A stretch of 64,000 nucleotides of DNA, taken from IMG/VR virus record IMGVR_UViG_3300044646_001937, positions 1 through 64,000 of that record; one strand, given 5' to 3'. A program made the position numbers and the translations under genes. The stretch comes from a virus. This document shows, piece by piece, positions 15,861 to 24,350 of this stretch (positions are counted from its first letter, which is position 1; each line of letters begins with the position of its first letter). The notes beneath the pieces were generated by a model. It had not been told where the DNA came from. It ran no database searches and saw only the letters and a program-made list of their open reading frames with translations.

Positions 15861-18554
15861 ATGGATTCAAAAGTAGAAGTAAAATCTGGAAAAGTAGAGA
15901 ACAGTACAGTTGAGCTGCTGATTGTCTTTTCACATCCCACAAAAGACGACCTGGAAGCAAAGGTCTTCGGAGAAAAGGGCTATGCTGCCGAAGAGGTAAA
16001 GCGAGCATTAGAGAATGCAGATATCTCTATAGACCGTGTATGCTTCACAGCCATGGTCAAGCATGGTATAGGAAGCAAGGGCAAGCCTACAGCTGAGGAC
16101 ATTGAGAAATGGAGTGAAAGCCTGGACAAAGAGATAGCAGAGCTAAAGCCTAAATTGATCATGCCCTTGGGTGCTGAGGTGTTTAAGCGTATCATGCGCT
16201 CAAATATCAAGATGGGCGATTATCTTGGCGAAGTAATTGAGAACGATTATGGTAAGATCCTAGCCAATTATGCACCAGGCATGATTGTTGTGATGGATCC
16301 TACAAAGCGTCCAGAGTTTAAAGAAACATTCTTGCTAGCCAAAAGGGTTCTAGACGATGATCTGAACTATGAGCAGTTCAAATATATCGTCATAGATGAT
16401 CCTCAGGATAATATCAACATCCTGAATAGATATGTAAAAGAAGGTAAATTCTTTATAGGCTATGACGCAGAATGGTTTGGCGAGAAGTTCACAGATGACG
16501 AGGTCATGTATGAGTTTCAATACTGTTGCGAAAAAGATATAGCGATCGTATTGAATATCAGTAAAGACGGAGTCACTGAGAATAGAGAGCTGCTAGACAC
16601 GATGAAAATCATGCTAGAGCATCCTGAAGCGAAAAGGCTTGGCTGGAATATCAGGGCTGACGATCTGCGGCTAAGACACCGTGGGTTTAACATTCCTGAC
16701 GAGACGATAGCCTTTGACGGCATGAAGGCTGTGGCTTTCTTTGACTCTAGGTTGAGTAAAGGGCTTGAGACAGGTATCAAGAAATTTACAAACTACGAAC
16801 CATACTATACTGCGCTAAACAGGAAGCTAAAAGAGCATAAGCTGGCAAAAGGAGAGCTTGCGAAATTAAAATTTCTAGAGCCTGACGTATACCACAATTA
16901 TTGTGCTGGTGACGCCGTAAGCCATCGTGAGGCATGCCTGCAGATGATGCAGCTTTTCCCTGAAAAGCTTAAATCTGTATACTACGACATATATCTACCA
17001 CTTACCAACTACTTCACAGATATGGAGCTTGTTGGCATACCTGTAGACAAGGATGTGCTGGATGATCTCACAGGCAAGTACTATAGCAAATACGATGAAA
17101 TCAAGAATGAGCTAGTTACTTTCTTGAAAGAGCGCTATGGTATGGAAGACTTCAATCCTAACTCTGCCCCACAGAAAAAACAATTATTGTTTGAAATACT
17201 GAAAGTACAGCCAGCCTACTATACTAAATCTGGCAAAAGCCCTAAGTCCAAGGCTTGGTATGACAATCAAAAGCCTCAGACACAGAAGATGTATGAGCCT
17301 AGTACAAACGGCAAAAGCTTATCCACTATCAAGTTTCAGCTTGAAGAGCTTATGGAAAAGCACCCAGACAAGCAAGGGTTGCTAGATGTACACAAGGCGA
17401 TTACGCTACTTCTCAATGTTTCTAGGGTAGGAGTATTTGCTACAAAGTTTCTTTCAAAGAAAGGTATAGCCGTAGACGATGATTCAGACACAGAAGAAGA
17501 CTCTGAAGAGCCTTTGAAGCAAAGCTATTGGGCTGCTATCTGTAATGATGGTAGAGTTCATGCACGCTTCTTTGAATGCTTGAAAAACTTCAGAGCTAGC
17601 AGCAGTCCTAACGTACAAAATCCTGCATCAAAGGTTTTGGCATATATCCCAGACATCTTTGTGCCTGGATATAGTAAGATGGATAAAGAAGAGCAGAAGA
17701 AGAGGGATCACCTGCTTCCTAGCAACATCAGGAATATATTCTATTCTGGTGATCCTGACTACTATTGGGTAGAGCTTGACGTTGCTGGGGCTGACTTGGC
17801 CATCATGGCCTTTCTATCCAGAGACGAAGACTTTATCCATGACATCAGGGCTGGAAACTTCCATCAGACCAAGATGAGAGAATACTTCAACGATCATACA
17901 CTGACCAAGAAAGATGTGAGTAAGTATGTGATCGCTAAAAGTATCACTTTCCGTGTGTCCTATACGGCAGGGCTTAAGTTTGCAGCACTACCTATTCAGG
18001 CAGATATCTATGCTGAGAATGGTTTGCATGTAGGGCTAGGTACTCTTGAGTATGCTCTGGAAACCTGGGAGAGATACGCCAGATATATGGCATATCGAAA
18101 GAGGTGTACAGATGAGGTTGAAAACCATCAGAGAATTACTAATGCTAGAGGATTAGTGCTAAGATACGAAGATACAGATAACTTCGGAATCATGGCAGGC
18201 TGGATGAATGAGAGTCTAGCGTTTCCTGTAGCTAGTGAGCTTGCATGGTTTATGTGGGAGTGTTCTGTAAACCTGAAGAACATGCTCAAGAAGACAGGAG
18301 ACTGGATGAAGTACGTATATCCTGTAAATACTGTACATGATGCAGGCTACTGGCTGGTACATAAAGACCTATTAAAAGATAACTATATTCAAGAGATGCT
18401 GAAGTACGTGTTCTGTCACCATACCAAGCTAGCCACAGGCGATAACGTAGGCTGCGAACTGGCGGTTATGGACAGATGGAAAGGTAAAGAGAAAATATTT
18501 GAAAAAGAAACTGCGTGGAACTTTGAAAAGAATACATGGGAATGGAAACAGTAG
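15861..18554 (+). CDS. Family A DNA polymerase with N-terminal UDG-like and 3'-5' exonuclease domains
   Basis: Replicative polymerase of 897 residues. Residues ~10-165 resemble the uracil-DNA glycosylase superfamily (LKPKLIMPLGAEVFKRI aligns with the family 4 core), but the catalytic GEAPG and HPS motifs look replaced. Residues ~190-360 are a DEDD exonuclease: GYDAEWFG, GWNIRADDLRL, NYCAGDAVSHREA. The polymerase part has motif A ELDVAGADLAIMAFLS (D near 637), motif B YVIAKSITFRVSYTAG and motif C TVHDAG. Motif A lacks the usual SQIELR and motif B ends YTAG rather than YG, so it is a divergent branch. UDG-like domains on phage family A polymerases are known, for example in SPO1. Confidence 0.9.
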   Translation: MDSKVEVKSGKVENSTVELLIVFSHPTKDDLEAKVFGEKGYAAEEVKRALENADISIDRVCFTAMVKHGIGSKGKPTAEDIEKWSESLDKEIAELKPKLIMPLGAEVFKRIMRSNIKMGDYLGEVIENDYGKILANYAPGMIVVMDPTKRPEFKETFLLAKRVLDDDLNYEQFKYIVIDDPQDNINILNRYVKEGKFFIGYDAEWFGEKFTDDEVMYEFQYCCEKDIAIVLNISKDGVTENRELLDTMKIMLEHPEAKRLGWNIRADDLRLRHRGFNIPDETIAFDGMKAVAFFDSRLSKGLETGIKKFTNYEPYYTALNRKLKEHKLAKGELAKLKFLEPDVYHNYCAGDAVSHREACLQMMQLFPEKLKSVYYDIYLPLTNYFTDMELVGIPVDKDVLDDLTGKYYSKYDEIKNELVTFLKERYGMEDFNPNSAPQKKQLLFEILKVQPAYYTKSGKSPKSKAWYDNQKPQTQKMYEPSTNGKSLSTIKFQLEELMEKHPDKQGLLDVHKAITLLLNVSRVGVFATKFLSKKGIAVDDDSDTEEDSEEPLKQSYWAAICNDGRVHARFFECLKNFRASSSPNVQNPASKVLAYIPDIFVPGYSKMDKEEQKKRDHLLPSNIRNIFYSGDPDYYWVELDVAGADLAIMAFLSRDEDFIHDIRAGNFHQTKMREYFNDHTLTKKDVSKYVIAKSITFRVSYTAGLKFAALPIQADIYAENGLHVGLGTLEYALETWERYARYMAYRKRCTDEVENHQRITNARGLVLRYEDTDNFGIMAGWMNESLAFPVASELAWFMWECSVNLKNMLKKTGDWMKYVYPVNTVHDAGYWLVHKDLLKDNYIQEMLKYVFCHHTKLATGDNVGCELAVMDRWKGKEKIFEKETAWNFEKNTWEWKQ

Positions 18555-19279
18555 AATACAAACGCTTCAAGCTAACCAACAACAGTAAGGTTAGATTCAA
18601 AGGTATGCATTTGAATACCTTCAGCCTCAGGCAGGGTAGTCCTAAAAATGGCGGCACCTGTCCTGGCTGCACTCCTGGAGAAGAGGGGTGTGAGGATACA
18701 TGCTATGATAAAAAACTTAGACGCATATACAAAGCCTATGCTAGTGTAGAGGACTATAATACAGAACTACTGGCCGGGCTGTCTGAAGACGATATATTTG
18801 CGGTAATAGATAACTCTGTAACCTTCTGGCGGATGACATCCAACGATGAGCATCTGTACTTTAGGTTGCATACAGGAGGAGATTTCTATAGCGTTGACTA
18901 TGCAAAAGCATGGCGCAGAGTTATAGAGAAACACAAGAGTGTTAACTTCTGGACCTATACCAGGTCGCTGTTTGCGGTTCCGATCTTGCACAAATTAAAA
19001 AATTTGACATTGTATTTGAGCTGCGATCCTGTAAATAAAGATAAGGTACTTAAGGTATACAGTCAGTACTCAGGAACACCAAACATTGCTCTAGCATGGA
19101 TGGGCAACACCATACCTGTGGATTTCCCTTCTGATAGGAAGCATCTGGTGTGTCCTGAGGTGACAGGCAAACTAGCTAATAGTAAAACGCAAGGGGCATG
19201 CTCCAGATGCAGAGCATGTGTAGATAGACCATTAAGAGATGGAAACATACGTCACGTACAGTTTCCGATACACAAATAA
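18536..19279 (+). CDS. GP88-family phage protein
   Basis: 247 residues with Cys clusters CPGCTPGEEGCEDTCY near the N-terminus, LHTGGDFYSVDYAKAW in the middle and CSRCRACVDRP at the end. This combination (Cys-rich start, R-x-H-x-GGDFxS block, Cys-rich end) matches the GP88 family of phage proteins of unknown function; the cysteines may bind a metal or iron-sulfur cluster. The start overlaps the polymerase end by 19 nt; ATG at 18536 or 18542. Confidence 0.72.
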   Translation: MGMETVEYKRFKLTNNSKVRFKGMHLNTFSLRQGSPKNGGTCPGCTPGEEGCEDTCYDKKLRRIYKAYASVEDYNTELLAGLSEDDIFAVIDNSVTFWRMTSNDEHLYFRLHTGGDFYSVDYAKAWRRVIEKHKSVNFWTYTRSLFAVPILHKLKNLTLYLSCDPVNKDKVLKVYSQYSGTPNIALAWMGNTIPVDFPSDRKHLVCPEVTGKLANSKTQGACSRCRACVDRPLRDGNIRHVQFPIHK

Positions 19280-19283
19280 ATCT

Positions 19284-20048
19284 ATGATTATACTCAAAAC
19301 ACCAACAAAAAATAACGACAAAATCATTACAGACTATAGTGAAGAACTGTTTAAGGGAGTTCCTGTAAAATCAGTAAAAATTAACAATAAGAAGTATATC
19401 GTAATTAAAGAACTTGAAGATCACTATGGAAAAGGCTTCAGCAGGGTCCTAAAGGGTAAGACTACAATCAGAAAAATTAGATTTGGCTCTAGTACTCAAT
19501 CAAGACGGATTGTAAACATCTCAGATCTGAGAGGTATTTTCTCAAAGATCGTATTTGTACAGCCGGTCAAAAGGAAGCAGGAGCCTGTGAGGCAGCAAAA
19601 GATTGAGCAGCCCATTCCAGTGGAGGTCCAAAAAGCCGTCGTAGTTAAGACGGAGTCCTCCCAGCTGGGGCTGTTTGACGCCCCACAACCAGAACAGCGC
19701 TTAAGTGTAATTGATCGTTTTACTCAAGTGAGCCAGATGCGTAAAGATATATCCCGAGTATGCTTTGATATGGCCAGAGACGCTATCGACGCAAACGGAC
19801 AGCAAAAAAGTTCCTCGTATAATAAACTCAAAGAAAATTATCGCGCGAAAGCGTACAGCCACATTTTTTCAGAGTTCCGCAAAATCCTAGACGCTAAGCT
19901 GGTGTCTCAGGGTAAATCGCTTGAATCTGAAGGACTACAAAGGCAGAAAAATTATCTTGATATACTTGATGAGAAGGGTTACCTTGACGTATTCCACAGC
20001 TTCGTAATGAGCAATTATTCTAAAAATTACTCTAAACAGCTTCACTAG
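19284..20048 (+). CDS. Hypothetical protein sharing a domain with the 20098 gene, 254 aa
   Basis: Residues ~20-90 (KKYIVIKELEDHYGKGFSRVL, then IRFGSSTQSRRIVNISDLRG) match, position by position, the block KAYFVSDLVNAYGRGFVDRL ... RRIVCAASLKG in the 103-aa protein encoded just downstream. The rest has a Pro/Gln-rich linker and a helical C-terminal domain of about 110 residues. Basic, so nucleic acid binding is plausible. Function unknown. Confidence 0.7.
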   Translation: MIILKTPTKNNDKIITDYSEELFKGVPVKSVKINNKKYIVIKELEDHYGKGFSRVLKGKTTIRKIRFGSSTQSRRIVNISDLRGIFSKIVFVQPVKRKQEPVRQQKIEQPIPVEVQKAVVVKTESSQLGLFDAPQPEQRLSVIDRFTQVSQMRKDISRVCFDMARDAIDANGQQKSSSYNKLKENYRAKAYSHIFSEFRKILDAKLVSQGKSLESEGLQRQKNYLDILDEKGYLDVFHSFVMSNYSKNYSKQLH

Positions 20049-20097
20049 CTTTAGTTAATTTCCCCCATAGATAGTAAACAACAAACAGTAAAACAAA

Positions 20098-20409
20098 ATG
20101 AAAAGCAATAAATGCAGCAAAACCACAAAGTGCAACTCCAGCAAAGCTAAGGCTTGCACAAAAACCACATGCAACAAGACGAACCCATCAGTGTTTGTAG
20201 ATAAACTTACTGTTGGCGATGTTCGCTGGATCAAGGTCGCAAGCAAGAAAGCCTACTTCGTATCGGACCTTGTCAATGCATATGGTCGTGGCTTTGTAGA
20301 TCGCCTGCCAAAAGCCCCAGCAAAGATGCGGATTAAGCACAATAATAACAGCCAGCAGCGCAGGATTGTCTGTGCCGCTTCTCTCAAAGGTCTCCTTAAG
20401 CTTAAGTAA
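20098..20409 (+). CDS. Small basic Cys/Lys-rich protein with a duplicated phage domain, 103 aa
   Basis: The first ~30 residues are a Lys-, Thr- and Cys-rich tail (five Cys); residues ~40-100 form a compact domain, RWIKVASKKAYFVSDL then GRGFVDRLPK and QQRRIVCAASLKGLL, also present in the 19284 protein. Its own spaced leader contains CCCCC and an A/CAA-rich stretch, suggesting separate, strong expression. Possibly a DNA-binding or regulatory protein; not recognised. Confidence 0.65.
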   Translation: MKSNKCSKTTKCNSSKAKACTKTTCNKTNPSVFVDKLTVGDVRWIKVASKKAYFVSDLVNAYGRGFVDRLPKAPAKMRIKHNNNSQQRRIVCAASLKGLLKLK

Positions 20410-20415
20410 ACTGTA

Positions 20416-20436
20416 GTTTGTTCCCCCCAGAACAAA
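20416..20436 (+). promoter_or_regulatory. Leader hairpin before the GG-ending protein gene
   Basis: Perfect 7-bp stem TTTGTTC / GAACAAA with a CCCCCCA loop just after the 20098 gene, followed by a CAA-rich unstructured stretch and the ATG at 20474. No T-run follows, so it is not an obvious terminator. It may be an RNA stability or translation element. Confidence 0.35.
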
Positions 20437-20473
20437 TTCGCAACAACAACAAAATCCTAATAAACTAACTAAT

Positions 20474-20794
20474 ATGAACAACGAAATCACAGCAACTGCA
20501 GCAGCATCCAACAACAGCATCTACCCAGCAGAATGGTTGACTAAAAAGTACACTATCCAAATCGCAGATAACACAGGCCACACCACAGTGGATAACCTGC
20601 TTGTAGAAGAAGCCGTTGAGCAGATTGTAAAGAATGCTGAGAGTAATGCTCGTTGGGTCTTTATCAATGGCGCAAAGTTTGAGTTTGATAACGGTGGCTA
20701 TCGTACACAAGAAAATCTTGAAAAGCTAAAAAACCGACTGGAAGAGCAGCTTGACCCAGTTGTGCTGCTCACAGGCATTCTCGTGGGTGGCTAA
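20474..20794 (+). CDS. Candidate ubiquitin-like protein with C-terminal Gly-Gly, 106 aa
   Basis: Ends ...VVLLTGILVGG-stop, a free diglycine tail. The pattern of predicted strands and helices, KKYTIQIAD and HTTVDN strands (26-41), a helix VEEAVEQIVKNAES (44-57), RWVFINGAKFEF (60-71), a second helix (79-94) and PVVLL (95-99), is compatible with a beta-grasp fold. The first ~18 residues are Ala/Asn/Thr-rich and likely flexible. A JAMM peptidase and an E1/ThiF-like enzyme lie 2.2-2.6 kb downstream, the partners expected for a conjugated ubiquitin-like protein. The fold assignment is inference; a plain unknown protein is the alternative. A strong terminator follows, and the leader is CAA-rich. Confidence 0.6.
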   Translation: MNNEITATAAASNNSIYPAEWLTKKYTIQIADNTGHTTVDNLLVEEAVEQIVKNAESNARWVFINGAKFEFDNGGYRTQENLEKLKNRLEEQLDPVVLLTGILVGG

Positions 20795-20820
20795 TCTTGC
20801 GCGTTAGTTAAGTTAATAAA

Positions 20821-20855
20821 CCCCCTGGTGAGCAATCATCAGGGGGTTTCTTTTT
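20821..20855 (+). terminator. Rho-independent terminator
   Basis: Stem CCCCCTGGTGA / TCATCAGGGGG (one mismatch-tolerant pair) with a GCAA loop, followed by TTTCTTTTT. It ends the 19-20 kb unit and isolates the GG-ending protein from the next gene. Confidence 0.85.
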
Positions 20856-20893
20856 ACCCTTCGGGGGAGACCTACCATTAAACAAAATAAATT

Positions 20894-22996
20894 ATGGACC
20901 TACCTTATAAATCTTTTTTAAAAATAGCAAAACAAGTACAAATATTAAGCAAGCACGTCAATACGATGGATGTGAGTATTGATAAATCTACTGAATATGT
21001 AAATAATCAATACGTACCTACAGTAAAAGTAGCGTACACAAGCCTACACTTCGATACTGTGGCAGACATGCATGCCTACTCCAAGTATCTGTCTATACCT
21101 ACAAATAAGCTTAAAATAGGCGAAGACATCAGATATCAAGATCTTCAAGCAAACATAGCTCAACGTGGAGGCTGGGACAGTACTCACGTTATGCAATTTC
21201 TAAGACAGGATAGCTCTAAGGGTGAGCCTTCCGTAAAGCTTATCCCTGAAGAAACTGGATACGCCTTTCGCCCTAATATAATCAAGCTACCCCCTATTGA
21301 GTATACAGAAGGAGACTATACATACAGAATTCTTACAAACCAGAGCGGTAAAAACTATAGTGCGCGTATCCGAATTATAGCTAGAAACGACGAACCTATT
21401 TACGACTACCTGGATAAAGGATTTTTCGTAATGACCGTTACCGAAAAATCTGACGAACTATCTAAACCTGCTTTTGTTGTGTCAGATAGCTATGATGTAA
21501 ATACTGCACATATTTTTATGATGTGTAAGCTGCAGCACAACCTAATCAGCATGCTGAAGGATGAGTGCTTTGTGAGTAAGTATGATGCAGAAATGACTAA
21601 GCTCAAAATGCTCAGAAAGCTGACCCCTGAGGCTAAAGCATTATACTTGAAGCACTCGAAGGCGATTGACGAAGATTATCGTAAGAATACTACGCTGGTA
21701 GTAGTTGGGAAATTGCTTAGCGGCGAAATTGAAAAAACTACTATTAGAGAAGTAGAGTTTTCAGCTACAACAGCAAAGTATGAGAATACCGAAATTGAAG
21801 CTGAGGATCTCATGACTGTACTATCAAGAGACCTTGATTTTAATAGCGAGTTTGACATCTATGCTGTGGCTCAACTCTATGCCAATTATGCTGAAAAGTG
21901 CCTGGACGCTAAAAGCTGGAGTTATACAGAAATCCAGGACATTAATGCTGGTGCAAATGAACTCAAAAAGAAGAGTTTGCCTACGTTTAAAATCAACGGA
22001 ATCAGTATATCTGCGGCAGTTTCTTATACAGGACAAAGGTACTTAAACGACATCAGAATTAATCAGGACGAGGTGGCGAAGGCCATATACCGCGCTTCCT
22101 GCTATAGGTCATCTGAAGACTATAATCTGTTCCTAAAAAGTATCAGTCGCATGAGTATCAAGAGACATGATATTATTGCAAATGGCCTGCAGGTAAAGAT
22201 TCATGCAGGTATGAGTGCAGATGAATACAGGGAAGCAAAACCTGGAGTAAATGCTCCTGCTCTTAAGTTTGTAATTGATACGCAAGATAAACGTATCAAG
22301 CTGTACATTGATGAAAATCGACAGGTACCTGTGGATATCAGCGGTCTGATCAAAAAGGTGCAGACGATCAACACAAAAACAAACAATAGATCGTTTTACG
22401 ATAGGTCAGAAAACGCATACAATTATATCAACAGAGATCATGTCTGGGCAGCTACAGAGCTTACAAGAGCCCTGATTGAGTTCACTACGTTCCCTGTAAA
22501 GTTTAAGAATCTAGAGGACGGTACAGAGGTTAAAAAAGATGTGGTCATGATTTCTAAAGAAGATGTGACCAAGCTGTTAAAAGTAGTTGAAGAGCAGAGC
22601 AAGGACAAGATTGAAAGATCCAAGCAGTTCTTGAGTACTGCCGTAAATCTCACAGGAGCAGAAGAAATCGAGTTCTTGGGAGAGAGGGCGTATAGGATCA
22701 AGGGTAATCTTAGAGAGTACGCTGTGGTAATTAAGACCGCTAAGGTTTACGATTACGAGACAAAACAATACCGCTGCATTGTCAACGACAGGCACTACAA
22801 GGGTGCAGGTTATGACGACGTGGCCAGCAGGCTGCTAGCCCTCAAGAATGACTCTGTAATGCAAGATCAGATAGGTACACTACGAGGGCAGGCTCAACCA
22901 GGAGCTGAGAACGCTCACAATGATTACAGACCTGAGCGAGATATCCAGCAGGATGTAATCAACCCGATAATAGAAAAAGCATTCGAAAAAGTATAA
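20894..22996 (+). CDS. Large protein of unknown function, 700 aa
   Basis: Not recognised. A long soluble protein with no transmembrane segment, Walker motif or obvious catalytic triad. Its stop is separated by only 2 nt from the JAMM peptidase gene and it directly follows the terminator of the GG-ending protein, so it heads the JAMM-E1-ssDNA-binding-UvsX transcription unit. It may be the substrate, scaffold or effector of the putative conjugation system, or an unrelated replication protein. Composition is Lys/Glu/Tyr-rich; the C-terminal ~50 residues are Gln/Asp-rich and probably disordered. Confidence 0.78.
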   Translation: MDLPYKSFLKIAKQVQILSKHVNTMDVSIDKSTEYVNNQYVPTVKVAYTSLHFDTVADMHAYSKYLSIPTNKLKIGEDIRYQDLQANIAQRGGWDSTHVMQFLRQDSSKGEPSVKLIPEETGYAFRPNIIKLPPIEYTEGDYTYRILTNQSGKNYSARIRIIARNDEPIYDYLDKGFFVMTVTEKSDELSKPAFVVSDSYDVNTAHIFMMCKLQHNLISMLKDECFVSKYDAEMTKLKMLRKLTPEAKALYLKHSKAIDEDYRKNTTLVVVGKLLSGEIEKTTIREVEFSATTAKYENTEIEAEDLMTVLSRDLDFNSEFDIYAVAQLYANYAEKCLDAKSWSYTEIQDINAGANELKKKSLPTFKINGISISAAVSYTGQRYLNDIRINQDEVAKAIYRASCYRSSEDYNLFLKSISRMSIKRHDIIANGLQVKIHAGMSADEYREAKPGVNAPALKFVIDTQDKRIKLYIDENRQVPVDISGLIKKVQTINTKTNNRSFYDRSENAYNYINRDHVWAATELTRALIEFTTFPVKFKNLEDGTEVKKDVVMISKEDVTKLLKVVEEQSKDKIERSKQFLSTAVNLTGAEEIEFLGERAYRIKGNLREYAVVIKTAKVYDYETKQYRCIVNDRHYKGAGYDDVASRLLALKNDSVMQDQIGTLRGQAQPGAENAHNDYRPERDIQQDVINPIIEKAFEKV

Positions 22997-22998
22997 TT

Positions 22999-23433
22999 AT
23001 GTACATATTTAGATACGGAATAGAATCGTTCATGAAGGCTATGCTTAAAGCCTCCGAAGAGTGCCAAAACACTAGAGAGGAAGAGGGCGGCATAATCATG
23101 GAGAAAGACGGAGTCTATGAATTTGTGAGGGTTAAAAACCATTATGAAGGCACAGACAGAGCTGGAGGACTATATGAGACAGATCAGGATGAGTTTTCGC
23201 AACTCGTTTTCTCTAGGGTATGTAAGGCATGGAAGATGCATGCTAGCTTTCATACTCACCCTACGTTTAGCCCTACTCCCAGCAGTCTAGATCTTGAGAA
23301 ATTGTTTCAAGGATTCAGATACAACGTAATATATTCAGCAAGTCATAGAACGTTCTCATATTCTCAATGGATTGAGGATGATTCTTGCGTTACCTACCTA
23401 CCAATTAAAACAATACAAAAACTTGTTAAATAA
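22999..23433 (+). CDS. JAMM (JAB/MPN) metallopeptidase
   Basis: 144 residues carrying the complete JAMM zinc signature: Glu in REEEGG (about residues 27-29), then H85-T-H87, seven residues, S95 and D98 (SFHTHPTFSPTPSSLD). Proteins with this signature remove ubiquitin-like tags or cut peptides next to them. In phage tails a JAB domain can be fused to a lysozyme-like module, but here it stands alone beside an E1-like gene, which fits a de-conjugation or processing role. The 700-aa gene ends 2 nt upstream. Confidence 0.88.
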   Translation: MYIFRYGIESFMKAMLKASEECQNTREEEGGIIMEKDGVYEFVRVKNHYEGTDRAGGLYETDQDEFSQLVFSRVCKAWKMHASFHTHPTFSPTPSSLDLEKLFQGFRYNVIYSASHRTFSYSQWIEDDSCVTYLPIKTIQKLVK

Positions 23434-23434
23434 C

Positions 23435-24031
23435 ATGAAACTAGAAAAAATTGCTATTGCCGGGGCTGGTGGAATTGGTTCCAACCTACTCAGCATACTG
23501 TTCGACTATGGTTATAACCGTAAACAGTTTAGCTACATGGATGTCGAGGTAGACATCTATGACGACGATACGGTAGACATCAAAAACCTGCTTCATCAAA
23601 ATTTTAAAATTGATGATATAGGCAAACACAAGGTAAAGGTGCTGGAGGAAAAGTATATTGCTATGGGGCTCACTCGCAGGATGACCGAAGAGGACTTCGG
23701 TAAATATGATGTAGTCTTCAGTTGTGTGGATAGTATGCCCTTCAGGAAAAGCCTGTACGAGTATGGCTGGAAAGTTGGACAGGATAGACTGTTCTGGATT
23801 GACGGCAGGTGTACCAGCAGGCAAGGTGCCTTGTTCACATCAGACATGCTTAGACCTGCACTAGAGCAAAACATCAACGACTCGCAAGAAGAAGGCGGCT
23901 GCCTATTAACTTACGAGAAAGAACAAAACATCAGTCATACACTGCCTACTGTTGTGGCAGCAATGATGGTGCAGGCGTTCCTGAACAAGTTGCGTGGACA
24001 GGTAACTCCAAAGATGGTGTTTATGATCTGA
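23435..24031 (+). CDS. E1/ThiF-like adenylyltransferase
   Basis: Activates the C-terminus of a ubiquitin-like or sulfur-carrier protein by adenylation. GAGGIGSN is at residues 10-17, the acidic YDDDTVDIKNLLHQNF block (41-57) matches the D...NLxRQ motif, GKHKV is at 63-67, and VVFSCVDSMPFRK (93-105) is the D-x-R segment. Cys156 in EEGGCLLTYE is a candidate catalytic cysteine. At 198 residues it is a minimal version with no E2 or rhodanese domain. Start ATG is 1 nt after the JAMM gene stop. Substrate is unproven; the GG-ending 106-aa protein is the obvious candidate. Confidence 0.85.
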   Translation: MKLEKIAIAGAGGIGSNLLSILFDYGYNRKQFSYMDVEVDIYDDDTVDIKNLLHQNFKIDDIGKHKVKVLEEKYIAMGLTRRMTEEDFGKYDVVFSCVDSMPFRKSLYEYGWKVGQDRLFWIDGRCTSRQGALFTSDMLRPALEQNINDSQEEGGCLLTYEKEQNISHTLPTVVAAMMVQAFLNKLRGQVTPKMVFMI

Positions 24032-24032
24032 T

Positions 24033-24335
24033 ATGTCTTGCTTCAAAAAAACACGGCAAGCATTAAAGAAAGAAGAGCAAACGCAACAGCAAATAGCTGA
24101 GAAATACCTGCATGGCGTGCTTGACAAGATATGTAAAGCAACAGACATTCAGCTCAGCGAATGGGAAATTAACCAAGAGTTGCTAAAAGCAATTCTTGCT
24201 AATCCAAAGATAAAAAACAAAGATACGCTCGCCATCTGTGCGCAGTACGATTTAGGATACAAATTAATACACAGGTTAAATATCAGAACAGCTCCAAAAT
24301 ACAAGTGGTTCACATCAATTAAACAACTAATCTAA
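24033..24335 (+). CDS. Hypothetical protein, 100 aa
   Basis: Helical, with KKEEQTQQQIAEKYL and a hydrophobic C-terminal region; no E2-like Cys or HPN motif. TGA-T-ATG junction with the E1-like gene suggests it is part of the same functional unit, perhaps an adaptor. Not recognised. Confidence 0.65.
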   Translation: MSCFKKTRQALKKEEQTQQQIAEKYLHGVLDKICKATDIQLSEWEINQELLKAILANPKIKNKDTLAICAQYDLGYKLIHRLNIRTAPKYKWFTSIKQLI

Positions 24336-24350
24336 AACTAATATAATCAT

